DNA of 64,000 nucleotides from Augochlora pura (GCF_028453695.1 NC_135782.1:3348001-3412000), one strand, 5' to 3'; shown: positions 41,251 to 54,608, numbered from the stretch's first letter. Translations and numbers: made by a program. Notes: generated from the letters alone by a model not told the origin.

Positions 41251-43702
41251 AAAGACTCTGTCGAATAAATAAGAATTCGGTCGGCTTCCGCGAATCGTGG
41301 CAACCGTTAATGACGCCCGCCTTCGTAGACAACGGCGCCTCGTCTGTTGCGCAAACCCAGAAGAAATTGCATCTTTACCGTCGAATTGTACGTACGAAAG
41401 AATTAAACTGTTCCCAGAGCGTCGCGAACACTAAAACGTTGCCCGCTGCAATTTGCGTGCAATTAAGGAGAAGCGAACGTCGTTGAGATTAATCTCTCTC
41501 TCTCTCTCGAATCTTCTCTCGAATCTTCTCTCGGGACTCGCATCTCTCCGGCGTTAGAGAAACGAACGGAGCGGTAATTAAATTTGCGGACCAGGTGGTC
41601 CCAGCATCTCCAATTACGAGCATCTTCTGCTTTTAAATCTGCTGTACGCCCGCGAGATTATTTCCTCACGTAATTATCACAGTGACAAACGAACGGCACG
41701 TGTTTGAAAAAAAGGGCGCCGTATCGCAAAAATCAAAAGTCGTTAATCACGGGCTGGTTAGCCGATAGATCGAGATACGATAATCGCACGGTGTATCAAT
41801 CAGCGATACTTATTCCTAGGTGTTGTAAGCCATTTATTTTGTATACATTATACAGATTCCAGCTGACAGCACCGCTTTAATTAGGTTCTTGCCGAAGCAA
41901 AGGTATCAATGTTTCACCGGCGGTCTCATCGATAATAACGCGGTCACTGTTTTTTGTTGAATTAATGCGCTCGCGATCGTAGATAACATCGATGATTTGC
42001 AGCGTGTTTCTTTGTTACCCCTGGGCTTTTTCAACTCGGTTTTATTGGTGGCTCGTCTGTGAAAAAGCCTTTGAAGATGGAGGAAATTATATACTATTTA
42101 TAACACACGTACAATTGCGTTAAACAGCAAGGAATTTCTACATCAGGTTATTAGAACCCTGCGAGTAGTATCTAGTTGACTACCTGTTGCTTCGTTCAAT
42201 CCCCAACCACCCCTGTAACTGGCACCATCTGGTCGAACGATTTACAACTAAATCTATTTGTTAAAAACACGGAAGCGTTTACCATAAAAACCGACGTAGT
42301 CGCTGCGAAGGTTGACATAAATTATATAAATATAATTGAGTACGCTAGGATCATTCATAATATCGTCCAGACTTTGATCGTTCATTATTTCGATTAGACT
42401 ATGATCGTTTATAAGTGAATTTCATTCGATATATATTTTTATGCATCTAATTTTCCTATAGACCTTAATGAAACCTGCGAACATTAGAATCAATTCTCAA
42501 GAATTAACTAATCACGGTATTTATATTTCAACTAATTAGAAAATAATTAGTTCAAACAAAATTCGAGCTTCAATTTTTAGAGATACTTTTTCTACGATAT
42601 TATCATTACTAAATAAAAATCGTCTGCTCGACTAGCACAGGAGTCTTCCATTTTCAACAATTCGAATAAATGAAAAAAATAGTATAACAATTTCTAAAGT
42701 CTTTCCAATATTTTAATTATTCTGAATATATTTCGCTAACCCGTTTGCCCCGGGTTAATAATAATAACCGCGTAAAATAATAATATACCGCGTAAAAACA
42801 TAATAAACGCGTAAAATCCGCGGGCAGATCGTTGCGCGCGTCGCGATCGCAGCGATCCCGAAGATCAACCCTTACGGCTGCGTCGTCATCTGTTGGTTTG
42901 TCAGGCCGCGCGCAGCCGCGTCGACTATCGCCTGACGATCGTGTCGTCAATGCCAGTGACGACCCTTCTGTCACCTCGGGCACCACTCCGATGGGGATAC
43001 CCGTAAATCCGTGTATCGGCGGCTACGCGGCGAGAAAACAATAGAGCGGGGCGAGATCGCGAGCAAAGGGCGAGAATTCGCGCGGCGAAAAGGGCGAGAA
43101 AAGGGGCGAGGTGCGAGAGTGATAATACATATATTCCGACAGTGGAAAAGTATCTCGAGGGCGATGTTTGGGGGTGCGCAACCCCGGCGCCACGAATTCC
43201 AAAGGTACCGTGCCTCGCGTCTCGAAAAATCGAGAAAGAGGGAGGCGTCGAACGATCCTCACCCCCGCGCCAGATAGGGTGAGTTCACCGATGCGCTTCA
43301 ATTCTATCTTCCATCCTCGTTTCGTCGTGCCTCTCTTGATCGATAGTCCACTAAATGATGAACAATTCGTCGGCCAGGGTGCATTCCGATGCGAACAACC
43401 CCCGCGGAATATAATTCCTTTAACTGCACCCGTTGCGCAGCGATTTATTCCACGCTGCGTTGATCAACCCTTATTCATTCTTAGCAATTTCCTAAATAGG
43501 ACAAAATAATTTTAATATTATTATCTATCGTTTATGTTATATTATTATACACATTACGTTGTCATTTATATATTTATTGTGCAAGATAACAATTCTTCGC
43601 GCCCGAGACAGTGACCAAATAAACCTTGAATTAATAGAATACCCTTTCTTTCAATCATTTCTATATATTAAAAATTGTCTAATAATTAGAATAGTTTCCT
43701 GA

Positions 43703-43802
43703 NNNNNNNNNNNNNNNNNNNNNNNNNNNNNNNNNNNNNNNNNNNNNNNNNNNNNNNNNNNNNNNNNNNNNNNNNNNNNNNNNNNNNNNNNNNNNNNNNN
43801 NN
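43703..43802. other. Assembly gap, 100 N
   Basis: Exactly 100 N, the usual convention for a gap of unknown size. The right flank is an extremely GC-rich ccggcccga repeat, a likely cause of the break. Confidence 0.95.
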
Positions 43803-45584
43803 CCGGCCCGACCCGGCCCGACCCCGGGGCCCGGTGCAACGAACGGCGTCCGAACGAAAACGCTCTCCCCGGCTGGTTCTTCATTCACCGTTTCCGCGGC
43901 GGTCATCTGGCCGGCTCACCTGCGCCGATGCGACGGCCGGGCGGCTCAGAGCGGTCGCTTCGTTTCTTTGGCGCGGCGTAACGAGAGCAAGTCCGGTTTT
44001 TAGCCGGGCCGTCGGCCATTCAGCGCGGCCTTTTTCAGCCGGTATTTTATATCGCGGCGACAAGACGGAGAGAACACGTCCGGAGGCATCGATGCCCCTT
44101 TCAACGGCCGTTTTCCGTTCCTTCTTTCTTTTTCTACCTTTTTCTCGCTTTTTCTTTCTTCTTCATTCTCTCCCTTTTTCTTTTTAAAGTAAATAAAATA
44201 CTGAATTTTTCAGCAAACTTTTAGGTTCTCGGCGCGATTGTCCAAGCGTCGAAATGGCGGAATTTGCGCAAGATACTGCGTACTGTTATCGGCAATTTCG
44301 ATTCCAAATCGATGCGATTTAATCTCATCCCTCTTTGCAGCTTTATCATAAAAAGAGAAATAAAGAGAGAGCAAGCAAGTGTTTCCCTCAGGAACGGACG
44401 CACGCGTCCAACCCGCCGGTAATTACGCGACGCGGATGGAAATCGGGTCGAGTGCCGCGAGAGAATACTTTGGTGCGCCTTCGCGTGTCTAGTGTCCTTG
44501 AACAACCCCAATCTTTTTACGAGTTTTTACTCTTTGATTTACGCGGCTTTCGCTCCGCGGCTTTTTCTTTGTTCGAATGAAAAGAATCCGCGCGCGGCGC
44601 GCTGCCGGGAACGGTTCCATTCCCCGACGGAGAACTTCTCTTTTATTTTTGGATAATTCTCATTGGCGGGGAACGCGCGAGCCCTTAGAGGGAGAGCCGT
44701 GTCTCCTTTGTACATCCGGGGCTAATTATCACGTTTCGAAGGTTGCTCGAAATGTGTGTCAGTGTGTCTGGATTTATCCACGCGTCGCCGATCGTCTGAC
44801 ACTTGTTCCGATTACGAGTAGATTCTGTCATCCTCGTTCTCCATAATAGATGATAGATTTTTCGAAGCGGTGAAACTTCGCCGGAGATAATTTTTTTCAA
44901 AAAACAATCTATCGAATAGAATTTATATTGCAGCGACCGGCAATATCTTCTCCGTGGTGTTATTAAATCTAGAACCACCTCGTCGAGAAAGTTGCGCGAC
45001 GGTGGACGATGAAAAGTGTGCGAGGAACTTTTTCATGGAAATAAGACGAGAAGGAACTTTGTACTTCGGGAAGTTGACCGGGGAAAGGGGCGATAAATTT
45101 TTTTCGGTGACGGATTAACAGGCGGTTGGCCGGCGAGCTCTTCGCTCGGCGATAAAAGCTTTCCTATTGGCCGATCAAAAAGAACAACGGCTTGATCTAC
45201 GTTTTATTTGTTTGGCGCTTGCGATCGCTGCTTTTTCTTCTGCGAATAGTTAATTTATTTGTCAATATATAAATCATCATTTTAGCCAGAAAACACGACA
45301 AATGTCTAGCGAGACCGTACAAATTATTAATAACAATATTTCAACAACCAAACCATGGTTCTCACATAAAACTTGTTAATATACTTATCAGTACATTGTT
45401 TATCATTTCGACCAGGAAACGCGACATTCCATCACAATATACATTGACGAAACTTTCCTCCTGCATTTGATGTGGGGGGGAAAGGGGTGAGTCGGCTCGC
45501 CTAGAAGGTGAAGTCCGAAACGGCCGGAAGAGAGGGTCGCCGAAGCGTTGCGAAGACGATGCACATGCAGCGGGGGTTGCAGAG

Positions 45585-45632
45585 AGAGAGAGCGAGCGAG
45601 CGAGCGAGAGAAAGAGAGAGAGAGAGAGAGAG
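45585..45632. repeat. (GA)n / (GAGC)n microsatellite
   Basis: GA dinucleotides interrupted by gcgagcga units inside a CpG-rich island. Confidence 0.85.
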
Positions 45633-47164
45633 GAGCGGCTGCAACGAAGGAAAAATCGATGCATCGTCTCTGCGATTGTGGCCGAGCGCCGCCGAAGCCG
45701 GCTAGCCGAGCCCCCAGAACCTCTAAACCGGAGAGGAAGCATGATGCCGTCCGGGGATATTCGACGACGACGGAATTGGTGCACCGACCGACTGCGCCGC
45801 GTCAACTTTTGCAGTCGCATGCCGAACCGGGCGTTCGCGAAGAAGTTCGAGGCAACGGGGCTGATGCGCCGGAAGAAGCTGAATAATTCGGCGCGATTGC
45901 ATTTCCAGAAGTGGAAAGTTCGAACGACGACGAGTCGCACCCGGGGATATTTCGCCCGTCTTCGAAACTCGTGCTGTATCTGTCACATACGTTATACCAC
46001 TTAGCGCGCTGTACCTTTACATAATAATTCTTCGACGGTGCGCCTTCTACGGCGCACGGAAGAAAGTATGCGGGCGTTAGCATCACCTGCTGTCGCTCGG
46101 CGAATTGTAAATATATCGGTTGGAAATGATTTTCGTCGGCTCGTTGGCTTCGATGCAGTTTCGTGCCGCTTTCAACCCTTTCGAATTTGAGACTGTTGTA
46201 ATTTTAATATGGAGACGTTACTTTCGATGTAAATACGTTTATTTTATAGTTTATGTAGCTATTATTTTTTTTAACATTGCAATAATTTTTTTTCAAATAC
46301 CGCATTGCTCTAAGAGCCTTTTGAAGTTATTAAAATTTATTTTAAACAGCGGCTGGACCAATGATAGACGTTATAAATACGTAAACAGGAATTGTAGAAA
46401 TTGTACAAGATAATTGTAGAAATAACCGTACGTTTTCCCGGTATTCCACGACGGATGTTCTATGGGAACAGAGGGCAGAGGATTTTTCAATTTCGGGGTG
46501 GAACTCTTTGAAAGCATGACAATTCAATTACCGGTTAGCATTGTGTTTGACGGGGGGGAGTTCTCAGGGAGCCGCCTGTTTAAATTCGTTGAAGCGAAAG
46601 AATAATACACGCGAAGCGGACTTTCGAAGCGTGGAGACCGCCTTCGGCTTATTACAAGCATTGTGCAAATTCTAAAACGGAAACGCGCGAGCGCATCGTG
46701 GCGCGTTCGGGATTTTCCTGCTATAACCTCAAAACTACCTCCTTTCTTTCTTCACGTGATCACGCGGATAACAAAACAGGGATTGCAGAGCAATTTCAAA
46801 TAAAATCTCAATAATCGAAATATATATATATATATATTATATATTTATTATTTTTAAAATAGAAAATATAAAGTCAAAGACACGATTTAGAAGAAAAATT
46901 CGAAACTAAATATTAATAATAATAAATATTAGAAATATTAAAAATTGTATCATTTATCCACGAGTCAGTAGACAATTGAAAAATAAAGTGGACGTAATCC
47001 CATGGGGTAGTTCTATGGTTAATTAATTTTGAAACACGATTCCATGTGTCGCAGGTGTTGACTTATAAGCCCTAATTAAAGAAAGCTATTTTTGCTTTAG
47101 AAATAGAAAGAAACCAGGGCGACCTTTAGCCGGCGGCCATACAGGTGGGGTAGGAACAGGGGGG

Positions 47165-47167
<3 letters not shown>

Positions 47168-47211
<44 letters not shown>

Positions 47212-47212
47212 G
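47168..47212. repeat. (GA)n microsatellite
   Basis: An uninterrupted run of about 20 GA dinucleotides. Confidence 0.95.
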
Positions 47213-47429
47213 ATGAATATTCTCGTGGGACGGGCAAATGTCAAGAGGCGAGCTCATAATTTTTTAGCAAAGCTGCTGTCGGGGTATATTCCTCTTGCTT
47301 AGTATTAATAAGTTAATGCGATTTGCGTTTGGTTCGGGTCAAGTGGCGGGTCTCGCGTTTCCCATAACGCGTACGCCAATTGTTGCCGGGCACGCGAGCG
47401 TTCCGTTTGGACCGTTTCAACGTTATTCA

Positions 47430-47700
47430 AAATTTAGAATCTATTAAAATCTAGAATTTAAAAATATTCCATAAAAGTTTAGATTTTATAAAAATCTAGG
47501 ATTTATAAGAATCTAAAAGTCTGTAGAAACCTGAAAATCTATAAAAATCTAAAAATCTATAGAAATCTCAAAATCTATAAAAATCTAGAATCTATAAAAA
47601 TCTGAAAATCTATAAAGATCTAAAAATCTGTGAAAATCTAAAAATCTACAAAATTCTAGAAATCGATAAAAATTTAAAAAACTATAAAAAATTGAGATTA
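47430..47700. repeat. Tandem repeat, about 11/22-base unit
   Basis: Many copies of 'aaaatctataaaaatctaga' type phrases, more than ten in a row, with drift at both ends. Confidence 0.8.
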
Positions 47701-47814
47701 AAAATCTCGCCTAATTCCCGCATTGGCAATTATTTCGTAAAATCGAGAGTTATACTCTACCTCGTTACAAGAATCACGCGTGGGGCAATCAACGTCGCTA
47801 CAAACGATAAGAAG

Positions 47815-47845
47815 AGAGAGAGGGAGAGAGAGAGAGAGAGAGAGA
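47815..47845. repeat. (GA)n microsatellite
   Basis: A run of about 14 GA dinucleotides with one interruption. Confidence 0.9.
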
Positions 47846-48838
47846 CTCTGGCGGAATGGTTGGCGCATCGGGAATAACAGCGTCGGTTTTCCTACGAATT
47901 AACTATGCCGTAATCCGATTAGTAAACACGAGATTACGCGGTTAAAGCCCGTTTCCCTGGGCTTGTCCCTGGGCTTTTTATGCCCGGGTTACAGGGACGC
48001 CGGGGACGCGATCCTGTAAGTTCGCGCACCGCGCGTGTGTTTTCTAATGAACACGTGGTTTACTGCGTCGCGCGCGACGCATTTCGACTTTTACTTCAGC
48101 GCCGGGTTTGGTTCGCCTGTTTTAATGCCAGGCTTTCGCGAATCGTCGGACGAGATTTAAGGAGACACGCTTTACACCGTGGAACTTCGGTTTTCATTTG
48201 TCTCGCTTGAGCACCGTTTTAAACGATGCCGGTAAAGCCTTCCCTGTGTATTCGAGTCCTCTTTTATATTTTACTGTATATTGCGACGCGTCTTCTCTGA
48301 GAAAATATATTCGAGAATTTAATCAAGAAGGGAATGTTAATAATATCTTGTTATTTGTTTGTTTGCTATTAAATATAAAGGGAGGTAAAATTGGAGCACG
48401 TGTAATTGTTACGATGAATCGTGTTACGTTGAAAAACGTCTTAAAAACATCACAAAACTACTTAGACAATTAAATAAAACGATTGGATTTTTTAAAAATA
48501 AAATCTATCCAATCCCATCACTTTGACGATATCTTCTTCCATTATTTGTAAAATAAAAAAATGTTGCTCTTAAATAAGGTTAAATGAACTGTTTCAAATA
48601 CTTACATCCTATTTCCGCGTCTAATTTGGTTAACCGAGAATCCTGTCGTAATTTTTTAGGAAATTTTCATCCGTACGGTTGGTATCGGGGGAACCTTGAG
48701 CCGAGCCTGGCCGCCAGGGGAAGTCCGTGGGGATAGGCGGCCGAGAGAGTGGTGGGGATGGAGGGAGGGCAGGGAGAAGCCCGGCGTAGCGGCCGGGAAG
48801 GAGTACACCGCGTGGTCTGCCATCTCTGTCTTTGGTTC

Positions 48839-49042
48839 AGTTCGAGTTCGGCGCGCAGCCGGTTCGTGTCAGTGTTTCCGCGCGCGCGACCTTAGCTTCC
48901 TCTGATCGCTGCGTTTTTGCTTCGGCCGCGGTGATTCGCGTCGGGACACGTTCGATAACTACGTCGTGCAAGTCGTGGAGTGTGTTTTCTTCGCGCGCAC
49001 CACCGTCGAAAGGGTGAGAGACGCAGTGAGCCCTTAAAAACC
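48839..49042 (+). promoter_or_regulatory. Candidate initiator and 5' leader exon in a CpG-rich island
   Basis: TTCAGTT at 48836-48842 matches the insect initiator, with A at 48839, in a strongly CpG-rich stretch without a TATA box. A second TCAGT follows near 48868. Possible donors at 49014 (GTGAGA) and 49043 (GTGAGT) would end a leader exon. It could be an upstream promoter for the plus-strand gene starting at 51064 or 58866. Direct proof is lacking. Confidence 0.3.
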
Positions 49043-51063
49043 GTGAGTAAACGTGTCGAGAGGGAGAGAGAGGGGCCGTGAGGCTCTTTTTCGTCGAGCT
49101 TTTTCGACAGCGGTGTGGTCTTGAAGCGGGGTCCGGTCGAACGAAACGGCTCGCGGTGCAAGGTTACGCCAGTGCTTCTTGTCCAGTGGCAAAGTGGAGG
49201 TCGCGGGTGCCTCGAGTGACCCCCTCGGAACGGCAACGGTGATTCATAACCGCATAGGGTTAAATGAGAGGGAGGCGTCTGTTACGCTGGCAACGTTTCC
49301 GCGCGCAATCGTCTGCCCCCGTCCTCTCTGTTTCTGGTTCGGCTAGATTACCCGTGTAGATCCTCGCGAGAACCATCGATCGATCGATGCGGTGTGGAGG
49401 CAACCCGGGGAAAACGACACGCGACACTTCGAGAAACGTCGGCCCGGTTCCGAGGGACGATTTTAGGCGCGCGCGCGGTTCTTTCGCGATATTCGCGCGC
49501 TGACATAATCTGCCAAGTCTCCGTTTCGGAGCAATTCGTGCCAAAATTTCTGCTTCTCGAATAAATACACAACGTTCCTTGCACTTGTAATAACACTTGT
49601 GTACTAAATTAACAAATTATTCATTTATTAAATTAACAATTTTATTATTCGCGAACGATTAATCCGGCAAGCCGTGGGGCGCGTTCGTGCTCGGTCATAG
49701 CCGGCTAATTAATCAGTGGCGGCGGCGGGCGCGCGCGCGCACCTATCTCGGGGACACGAGTAACAGTGGATTATTGATGTAAAGCTCATCAGGCGATGAC
49801 GTTTACTCAGACTGTACTATTGCTAAAGACCACACTCGCGTCCCGTCGGCGAAGGGGTTGCAGCTCGCGATAGCAGTCGTTTTTTCCCCTTCTGGAAGCG
49901 AGGATTGGATTTCGCGCTTCGAAGTCTCGTGTGCCGAGCTTACGATTTTACCGGTTAATTAACCGGGCTCGTCGACGATCGCGGACGATAAGATTCGAGA
50001 AGCGTCGTTATTTGCTCTGAGCGTGTTCGATGTTTTACAGGGTTTTATTTCGAAGCGAAGGGGATCGTCGGGGGCGCGTGACATAACTATCGACGCGTCT
50101 CCCTGTCTTTCTTTCGCCGGCGAATATAGCGTGGCAGGACGTTCACCCGTATCGACGCGCGGAGACCTTATTATGCGTTAACGGATCGGTGCAACGATCG
50201 AGGGATTCGCCGCGATCGAGATTCCCTTCGGTCGAGAGATTCTTCTCGATCCAGATTCCCCGCGATCGCAGGTTTCCCCTCGATTTAGATTTTCCTCGAT
50301 CGAGAGACTCCCCGCGATCCAATTCCCCGCGATCGAGAGATTCTTCGCGATCGACGGATTCCCCATTTCGTTATCGTTATCCACCAGAGATTAACGCTCC
50401 CGAATCGATAACGCCCGCAGTCCACCTAATCCAAGGAATCCATTGTTGAATACCTCGGAATTAATCCGAAGATAAACAGCGTCTATCTCGGAGCGATATT
50501 TTTACACTGATTTCAAGCGTCTCGATAGATTACAACCTTCCGGCAGATCGATAAAATTCCCGTAACACGGAAGCGCGATTTTTCAACTCGTAATTCGTTC
50601 GACTTTTTAATTCGTAATAAAAATCCTTGAATCAACCCCCTTTACTTCGCAATAAAAATACGCGAAACCTTTCTTAAATCAGCTCGGCCACGCGACGACG
50701 AAATTCAACCAAGTTTCCTCGCGTTCCCCAAGGTGTGAGAATTCTGCGGCCAAGGGGGAGTCCAGCCCGAAAGTATATCGCGAGTGCCGATCTAATATCG
50801 ATACCCACCCTCCTCTCCGTCTTATATCGAGTGGTCGCAGTGAGTGGTGGTGCAGCGAATTACTCTGGCGCCAAATATCGCGGAACAGTGAACGATCATG
50901 GTGTGACTCGTGTGACAAGAAAGGTCTTTCGGAAAGATCGACGAGGCTGACCCGGTGGTTGCTGTTGTTGTGTGGTGATTGGTTTTGGTGGTGTTGGTGG
51001 TTGATACGCTCCTGGGTGTCGGAAGCCCGTCGTTACCTGGGCCTCGTTTACATCGGTTTACTC
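49043..51063 (+). other. Non-coding stretch between the CpG-rich leader and the ATG exon
   Basis: No gene is supported. An imperfect purine/pyrimidine repeat ('ttcccc(g)cgatcgagag' type) runs at about 50200-50360. A plausible acceptor (GTTTTACAG) ends at 50040. The 400 bases before the ATG at 51064 are open in its frame back to a stop at about 50653 but have no in-frame ATG, so I treat them as leader. Confidence 0.4.
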
Positions 51064-51104
51064 ATGCTGGGAGTTTTGAAGCGGCGCTGGAAGCCATCGA
51101 AAAG
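51064..51104 (+). CDS. Probable alternative first coding exon of the fatty acyl-CoA reductase
   Basis: An ATG at 51064 opens 13 codons plus two bases (MLGVLKRRWKPSK) ending at AAAG|GTAAGT, a consensus donor. The next plus-strand exon with an acceptor (TTTCAG, exon from 58832) supplies one base to complete an Arg codon and then eleven in-frame codons before the reductase ATG at 58866. The joined protein would gain 25 N-terminal residues, basic and soluble, giving 528 residues. The phase match is seen directly; chance alone would give it about one time in three. The ATG context is weak (C at -3). It could instead belong to an unrelated gene. The implied 7.7 kb intron spans the second assembly gap. 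Confidence 0.45.
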
Positions 51105-51133
51105 GTAAGTCACTTTATAATCGAACTTTAATA

Positions 51134-51265
51134 GTTTGCACTCGAATGGCGACTCTGGCGCACCGTCAAAGTTGTTCTGTCACGTTGCAAAATCATTTTT
51201 AAGCAAAACCGATATTCTAAGAGTCGCAAGAATCGATTTAGCAAGGGTAAAACTGCACTTTAATT
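51134..51265. mobile_element. Diverged copy of the TTAA-type short transposon family
   Basis: The stretch starting 'gcactcgaatggcgactctg' matches the copy at 56220 through the interior, including 'aatcatttttaagcaaa' and 'agagtcgcaa'. Its TTAA end is decayed. Confidence 0.5.
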
Positions 51266-51580
51266 ATTAATTCAATTATAATTTAAAACAACCTCTGACG
51301 GCTTTACGGTTGTTAAGGGTTGCGCGAAGATTTCAATATTAATCGTAGAATTTGATTAGCGCTTGTGGTCGAAATTGGAGGCTTTAGATAAGATCTTGAT
51401 CGGGCTTCCCATGTATCGGAGGATTGATTTATGTATTAGAGGATCGATTTATACACAAATGGTTGATTTATGAACAATTAAGAAACGATCGAAGGCAATT
51501 AGACGTTTGACCAGGAATCCGGATGAAATTGAATTACAAAGAGGGTTACGCGGTTATAATCGAGCTCGTTCGAAGCCTCT

Positions 51581-51609
51581 CCCCCCCACCCCCCCCCCCC
51601 CCCCCCCCA
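51581..51609. repeat. Poly-C tract
   Basis: A C homopolymer run broken once by A. Confidence 0.9.
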
Positions 51610-52213
51610 TTGGAAACGCATTTGCCCGCTGTAAGTAAGAATGATGGGGTAGCCGATGCGAGCCTCGATAAGGGAACACGTTCCACGGGGCCAGAAAAGT
51701 CCTTATTATTTCCGATCTAATCGCGGCGCGCCGCGCGATTCATTCGCCCGTACGTCCGCGCCGCGTTTTCTGTCTGCCCGTAACTGTATCGCATCGCTGT
51801 CCGATGCACTTCCTCCGCGGCTGGATTCCTTAACGAACTAGTTTTCCAACAGCGCGTTTTGCATTTCGCGCGCGCGCTCGCGCGTCTGGTTTTTCGCATC
51901 GGGACGCGCGGAATCGGCTCGCTAAACATCGCGCCGAGCGTTGCATTTTGTCCGTACACGGGCTTAATTTCGTGTACCGTTACGCTCGACCGGCTACAGT
52001 TTTTTTTTTGTCGCGGCTAATTCCTAATTGCGGAGGCTAAACGGATCGCTCGGGCTTGTTAGCGAACGACGCGATCGTCGCGGGAAAATTCAAGAGTAAA
52101 ACGACGCTGCGAATCAACCCCCTTTTTGCTTTTTATACCGAAGAGAACACCTGCGAAAATGTGACCAAATAGGCCGCAGAAAAATCGCTGACATCTGAAT
52201 TGCTTTTTGAGAA

Positions 52214-52250
52214 TTAACCCTTCGCACTCGAAGCTGTTTTAACCTACAAA
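52214..52250. mobile_element. Terminal fragment of the TTAA-type short transposon family
   Basis: TTAACCCTTCGCACTCGAAG matches the end of the complete element at 24323. The other end was not found. Confidence 0.45.
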
Positions 52251-53839
52251 TCTAGATTATAGAAAAATGATCCCAGAATTTAAAATTTCGGCTTTCCGAG
52301 TATCGTCCGGCCTCGAGACAGCCGTCGGCGGCTTCTTTCGATTCTTCTCCGGTGGAAAATGTTAGCGCTAAACAATGTGTGCCAGGCCTTCGAACGAGGA
52401 GGAGCCTTGACACCGAAGAGATCTGAAACACGACACTCCCTTCGGACTGGGCCGAGAGCCGGCCTTGAGATCGGCTCCGAGTAAATCTCCTATTTATTCC
52501 CCGGGAAGGAAAGGGAATACGAAATTCTGTAGGGCCGCCAAGGCGACTACGAAACTTTCTCGTCTCGTCCAATAACTTTGTAACCGGGTCCAATTTTCAC
52601 ACGGGTTAACGTACGTAGATTTTCTATGAACCGACACGCCCGGTTACTGTCCGCGTCGGCTATTTACGCGAGATTCGTGTCGCTGGACGCAAGGATTTGC
52701 CCGAGGGTTAATTAATGGATTTTATTTGATAGAAATTTGGTTTTATTTAGAGTATATAAATCTCATTTATTTATATAATGGGAAGAGCGAGGAATGCCGA
52801 TTCCTCGGCTAAATACGGGTCGCCCGTGGGTGAACGGAGTTTACAAACTTTTACGCTGAAACGACGGCGAGGTCGATTCTACAATATTGCGCGGTGTTTC
52901 CGCGATACGACGCAGTTATGTTTACGAATAATTCGGTATTGCACAATGAGATGAAATCGCTCGCCTGGAGACAATAGGTAACCAGGCCGGTTACAACTTT
53001 TTGGATAACGAGGTTTCTACTGTATAAAAGACAGCGACCCTAAAATCACAGTAAAGTCTAAAATAAAGTGAAAATAAGATGAATTAAAGTAAAATGAAAT
53101 AAATAAATAAATATATAGAGATCGTTGTACACACTTTCAAGAATAATTCGACACCTTGTGCAACTCTCTAGTTTACAGGCAGCCAATTTGTCGTTGAAAA
53201 AGAACGGCGCAATTTCACGGCGCCTCGAAAGACCGTCGATTCGCGATCCTCTTCCGCCGACGGCCAGTCAAAACGAACCGTCCCCTCCCTCCGACCTAAT
53301 GAAAATTAATTAGGGTAGGGGACCGCGCAGCAGGTGTTATGATAATTCGTTTGAATTAGCCCAGGTAAACATTAGCATGCAAAGTTATGCGCAGCGGGCT
53401 AAACGCAATCGCCTTCGCCGCGCGCACGCGCGCGCGCTCGAAGCATTATTTACGTGTCGCGAGACGTTTCGACGGCCAACGGGGATTACTAAATTCTAGC
53501 CAATATTGCGGTACGAAGAAATTTGTTGCGCCGTTATTTACAACTTGCGCCCGTAACTAGAACAATAGAACAATGGAACAATAGAGTAATGCGAGTGTAA
53601 CGAGAGGGCCCGGGCGTTACTGTACGGACGAGTTCCAACGAGCGGGGAAACGCCGGCCCGCATGCCGGCAATTTCCGTTGTCGAAAAAGATCGAGAGGAA
53701 GAGAAAAAGAGAAGAAGGGCGGAAGATCGCGCGAGGATCAAAGGCGTTCCGATGTTACGTTATTTGTCGCCCGACCATTCCCCCCCCCTTACGTCGGCGA
53801 CGATTATATCCTGTTCGTGGAATTCTGAGGGTGCCTCTC

Positions 53840-54033
53840 TCGCTGTCTCGCTCTTATTTCTCTCTTTAGTTCTCTTTCACTCCCACTCCTTTTCTCTCTA
53901 TCACTATTTCTCCCTATATATCCCTCTCTATTTCTCTTTCACTCTCACTCCTTTTCTCTCTTTCTCTCTATCACTATTTCTCTCTTTTTCTCTGTGTCTT
54001 TACTTCTCTCTTTTACTTCCACCCTCTCACTCC

Positions 54034-54071
<38 letters not shown>

Positions 54072-54090
54072 TTCTCTCTTTCTCTGCCTG
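53840..54090. repeat. CT-rich low-complexity tract
   Basis: About 250 bases made almost only of ctctttctct-type pyrimidine repeats. It yields Ser/Leu/Phe frames that are not real proteins. Confidence 0.9.
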
Positions 54091-54198
54091 TGTCTGCCCG
54101 AGACGATCACGTCTCCGCCTCGTCGTTAGCCGTCGTGATCGCCGCGGCCTGTTCCGAAGGTAAATACACCTGTGCCTTTTCAAATCGTTTTTTTCGAA

Positions 54199-54220
54199 GG
54201 GACCCCCCCCCCCCCCCCCC
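54199..54220. repeat. Poly-C tract
   Basis: A homopolymer run of about 18 C, prone to length error. Confidence 0.9.
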
Positions 54221-54608
54221 TCTCCCCCGAGAGACTATTCCGCAGATGGCCCCGCGAGGATCCGTCGTTTGTGACTCCGCTTCCAAAGCGTTATTCTGAA
54301 TGAACGATTTTTCTGAATGGCTGCGGACCGAAACCGGTAAAAGGGACACACCACCGTGACGGCCAATGCGCACCACCATCGCCATCGCCATCGTCGCATA
54401 GCGAACGCACGCGTTGCTACCCTTTATCGCGCTTCGATATTTTTTTTTTTTTCGTTTAAAGCGTCGGGGAATATGTTTTCCATTCCTTCGCGTTGTCGAA
54501 GAGTAATCGATAGCGATTCTGCGTTTGTCGGACGGTCGAAATTGTTTATTAAACTTGGTAAGAATAATTCCAGAGATTGTGTAATATTATATATTATTAT
54601 GTAATATT

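Larger units (their letters stand above)
39558..48838. other. Non-coding DNA (intergenic or long 5' intron)
   Basis: Holds simple and complex repeats (listed separately), the first assembly gap, CpG-rich islands around 42.8-43.4, 43.8-44.2 and 45.5-46.1 kb, and (GA)n tracts near 45590-45632, 47168-47212 and 47815-47845. Frames of 100-190 codons at 45.4-46.0 kb are open in several readings at once, as expected of GC-rich DNA, and show no recognisable domain. Confidence 0.45.

Noticed and set aside
45362..46086. Several overlapping frames of 90-192 codons on both strands
   Set aside because: They overlap in multiple frames within a CpG-rich, (GA)n-containing island; the Ser-Leu and Arg-Glu runs are microsatellite translations.
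47988..48013. Possible 21-base microexon (GTTACAG before, GTAAGT after)
   Set aside because: Both splice motifs are good, but no flanking exons of compatible phase were found, so coincidence is the safer view.
53662..54299. Plus-strand 155- and 101-codon frames and a possible exon ending at 54162 (GAAG|GTAAAT)
   Set aside because: The frames are CT-repeat translations. The possible exon would need a GAG acceptor and a weak donor, and resembles no protein.
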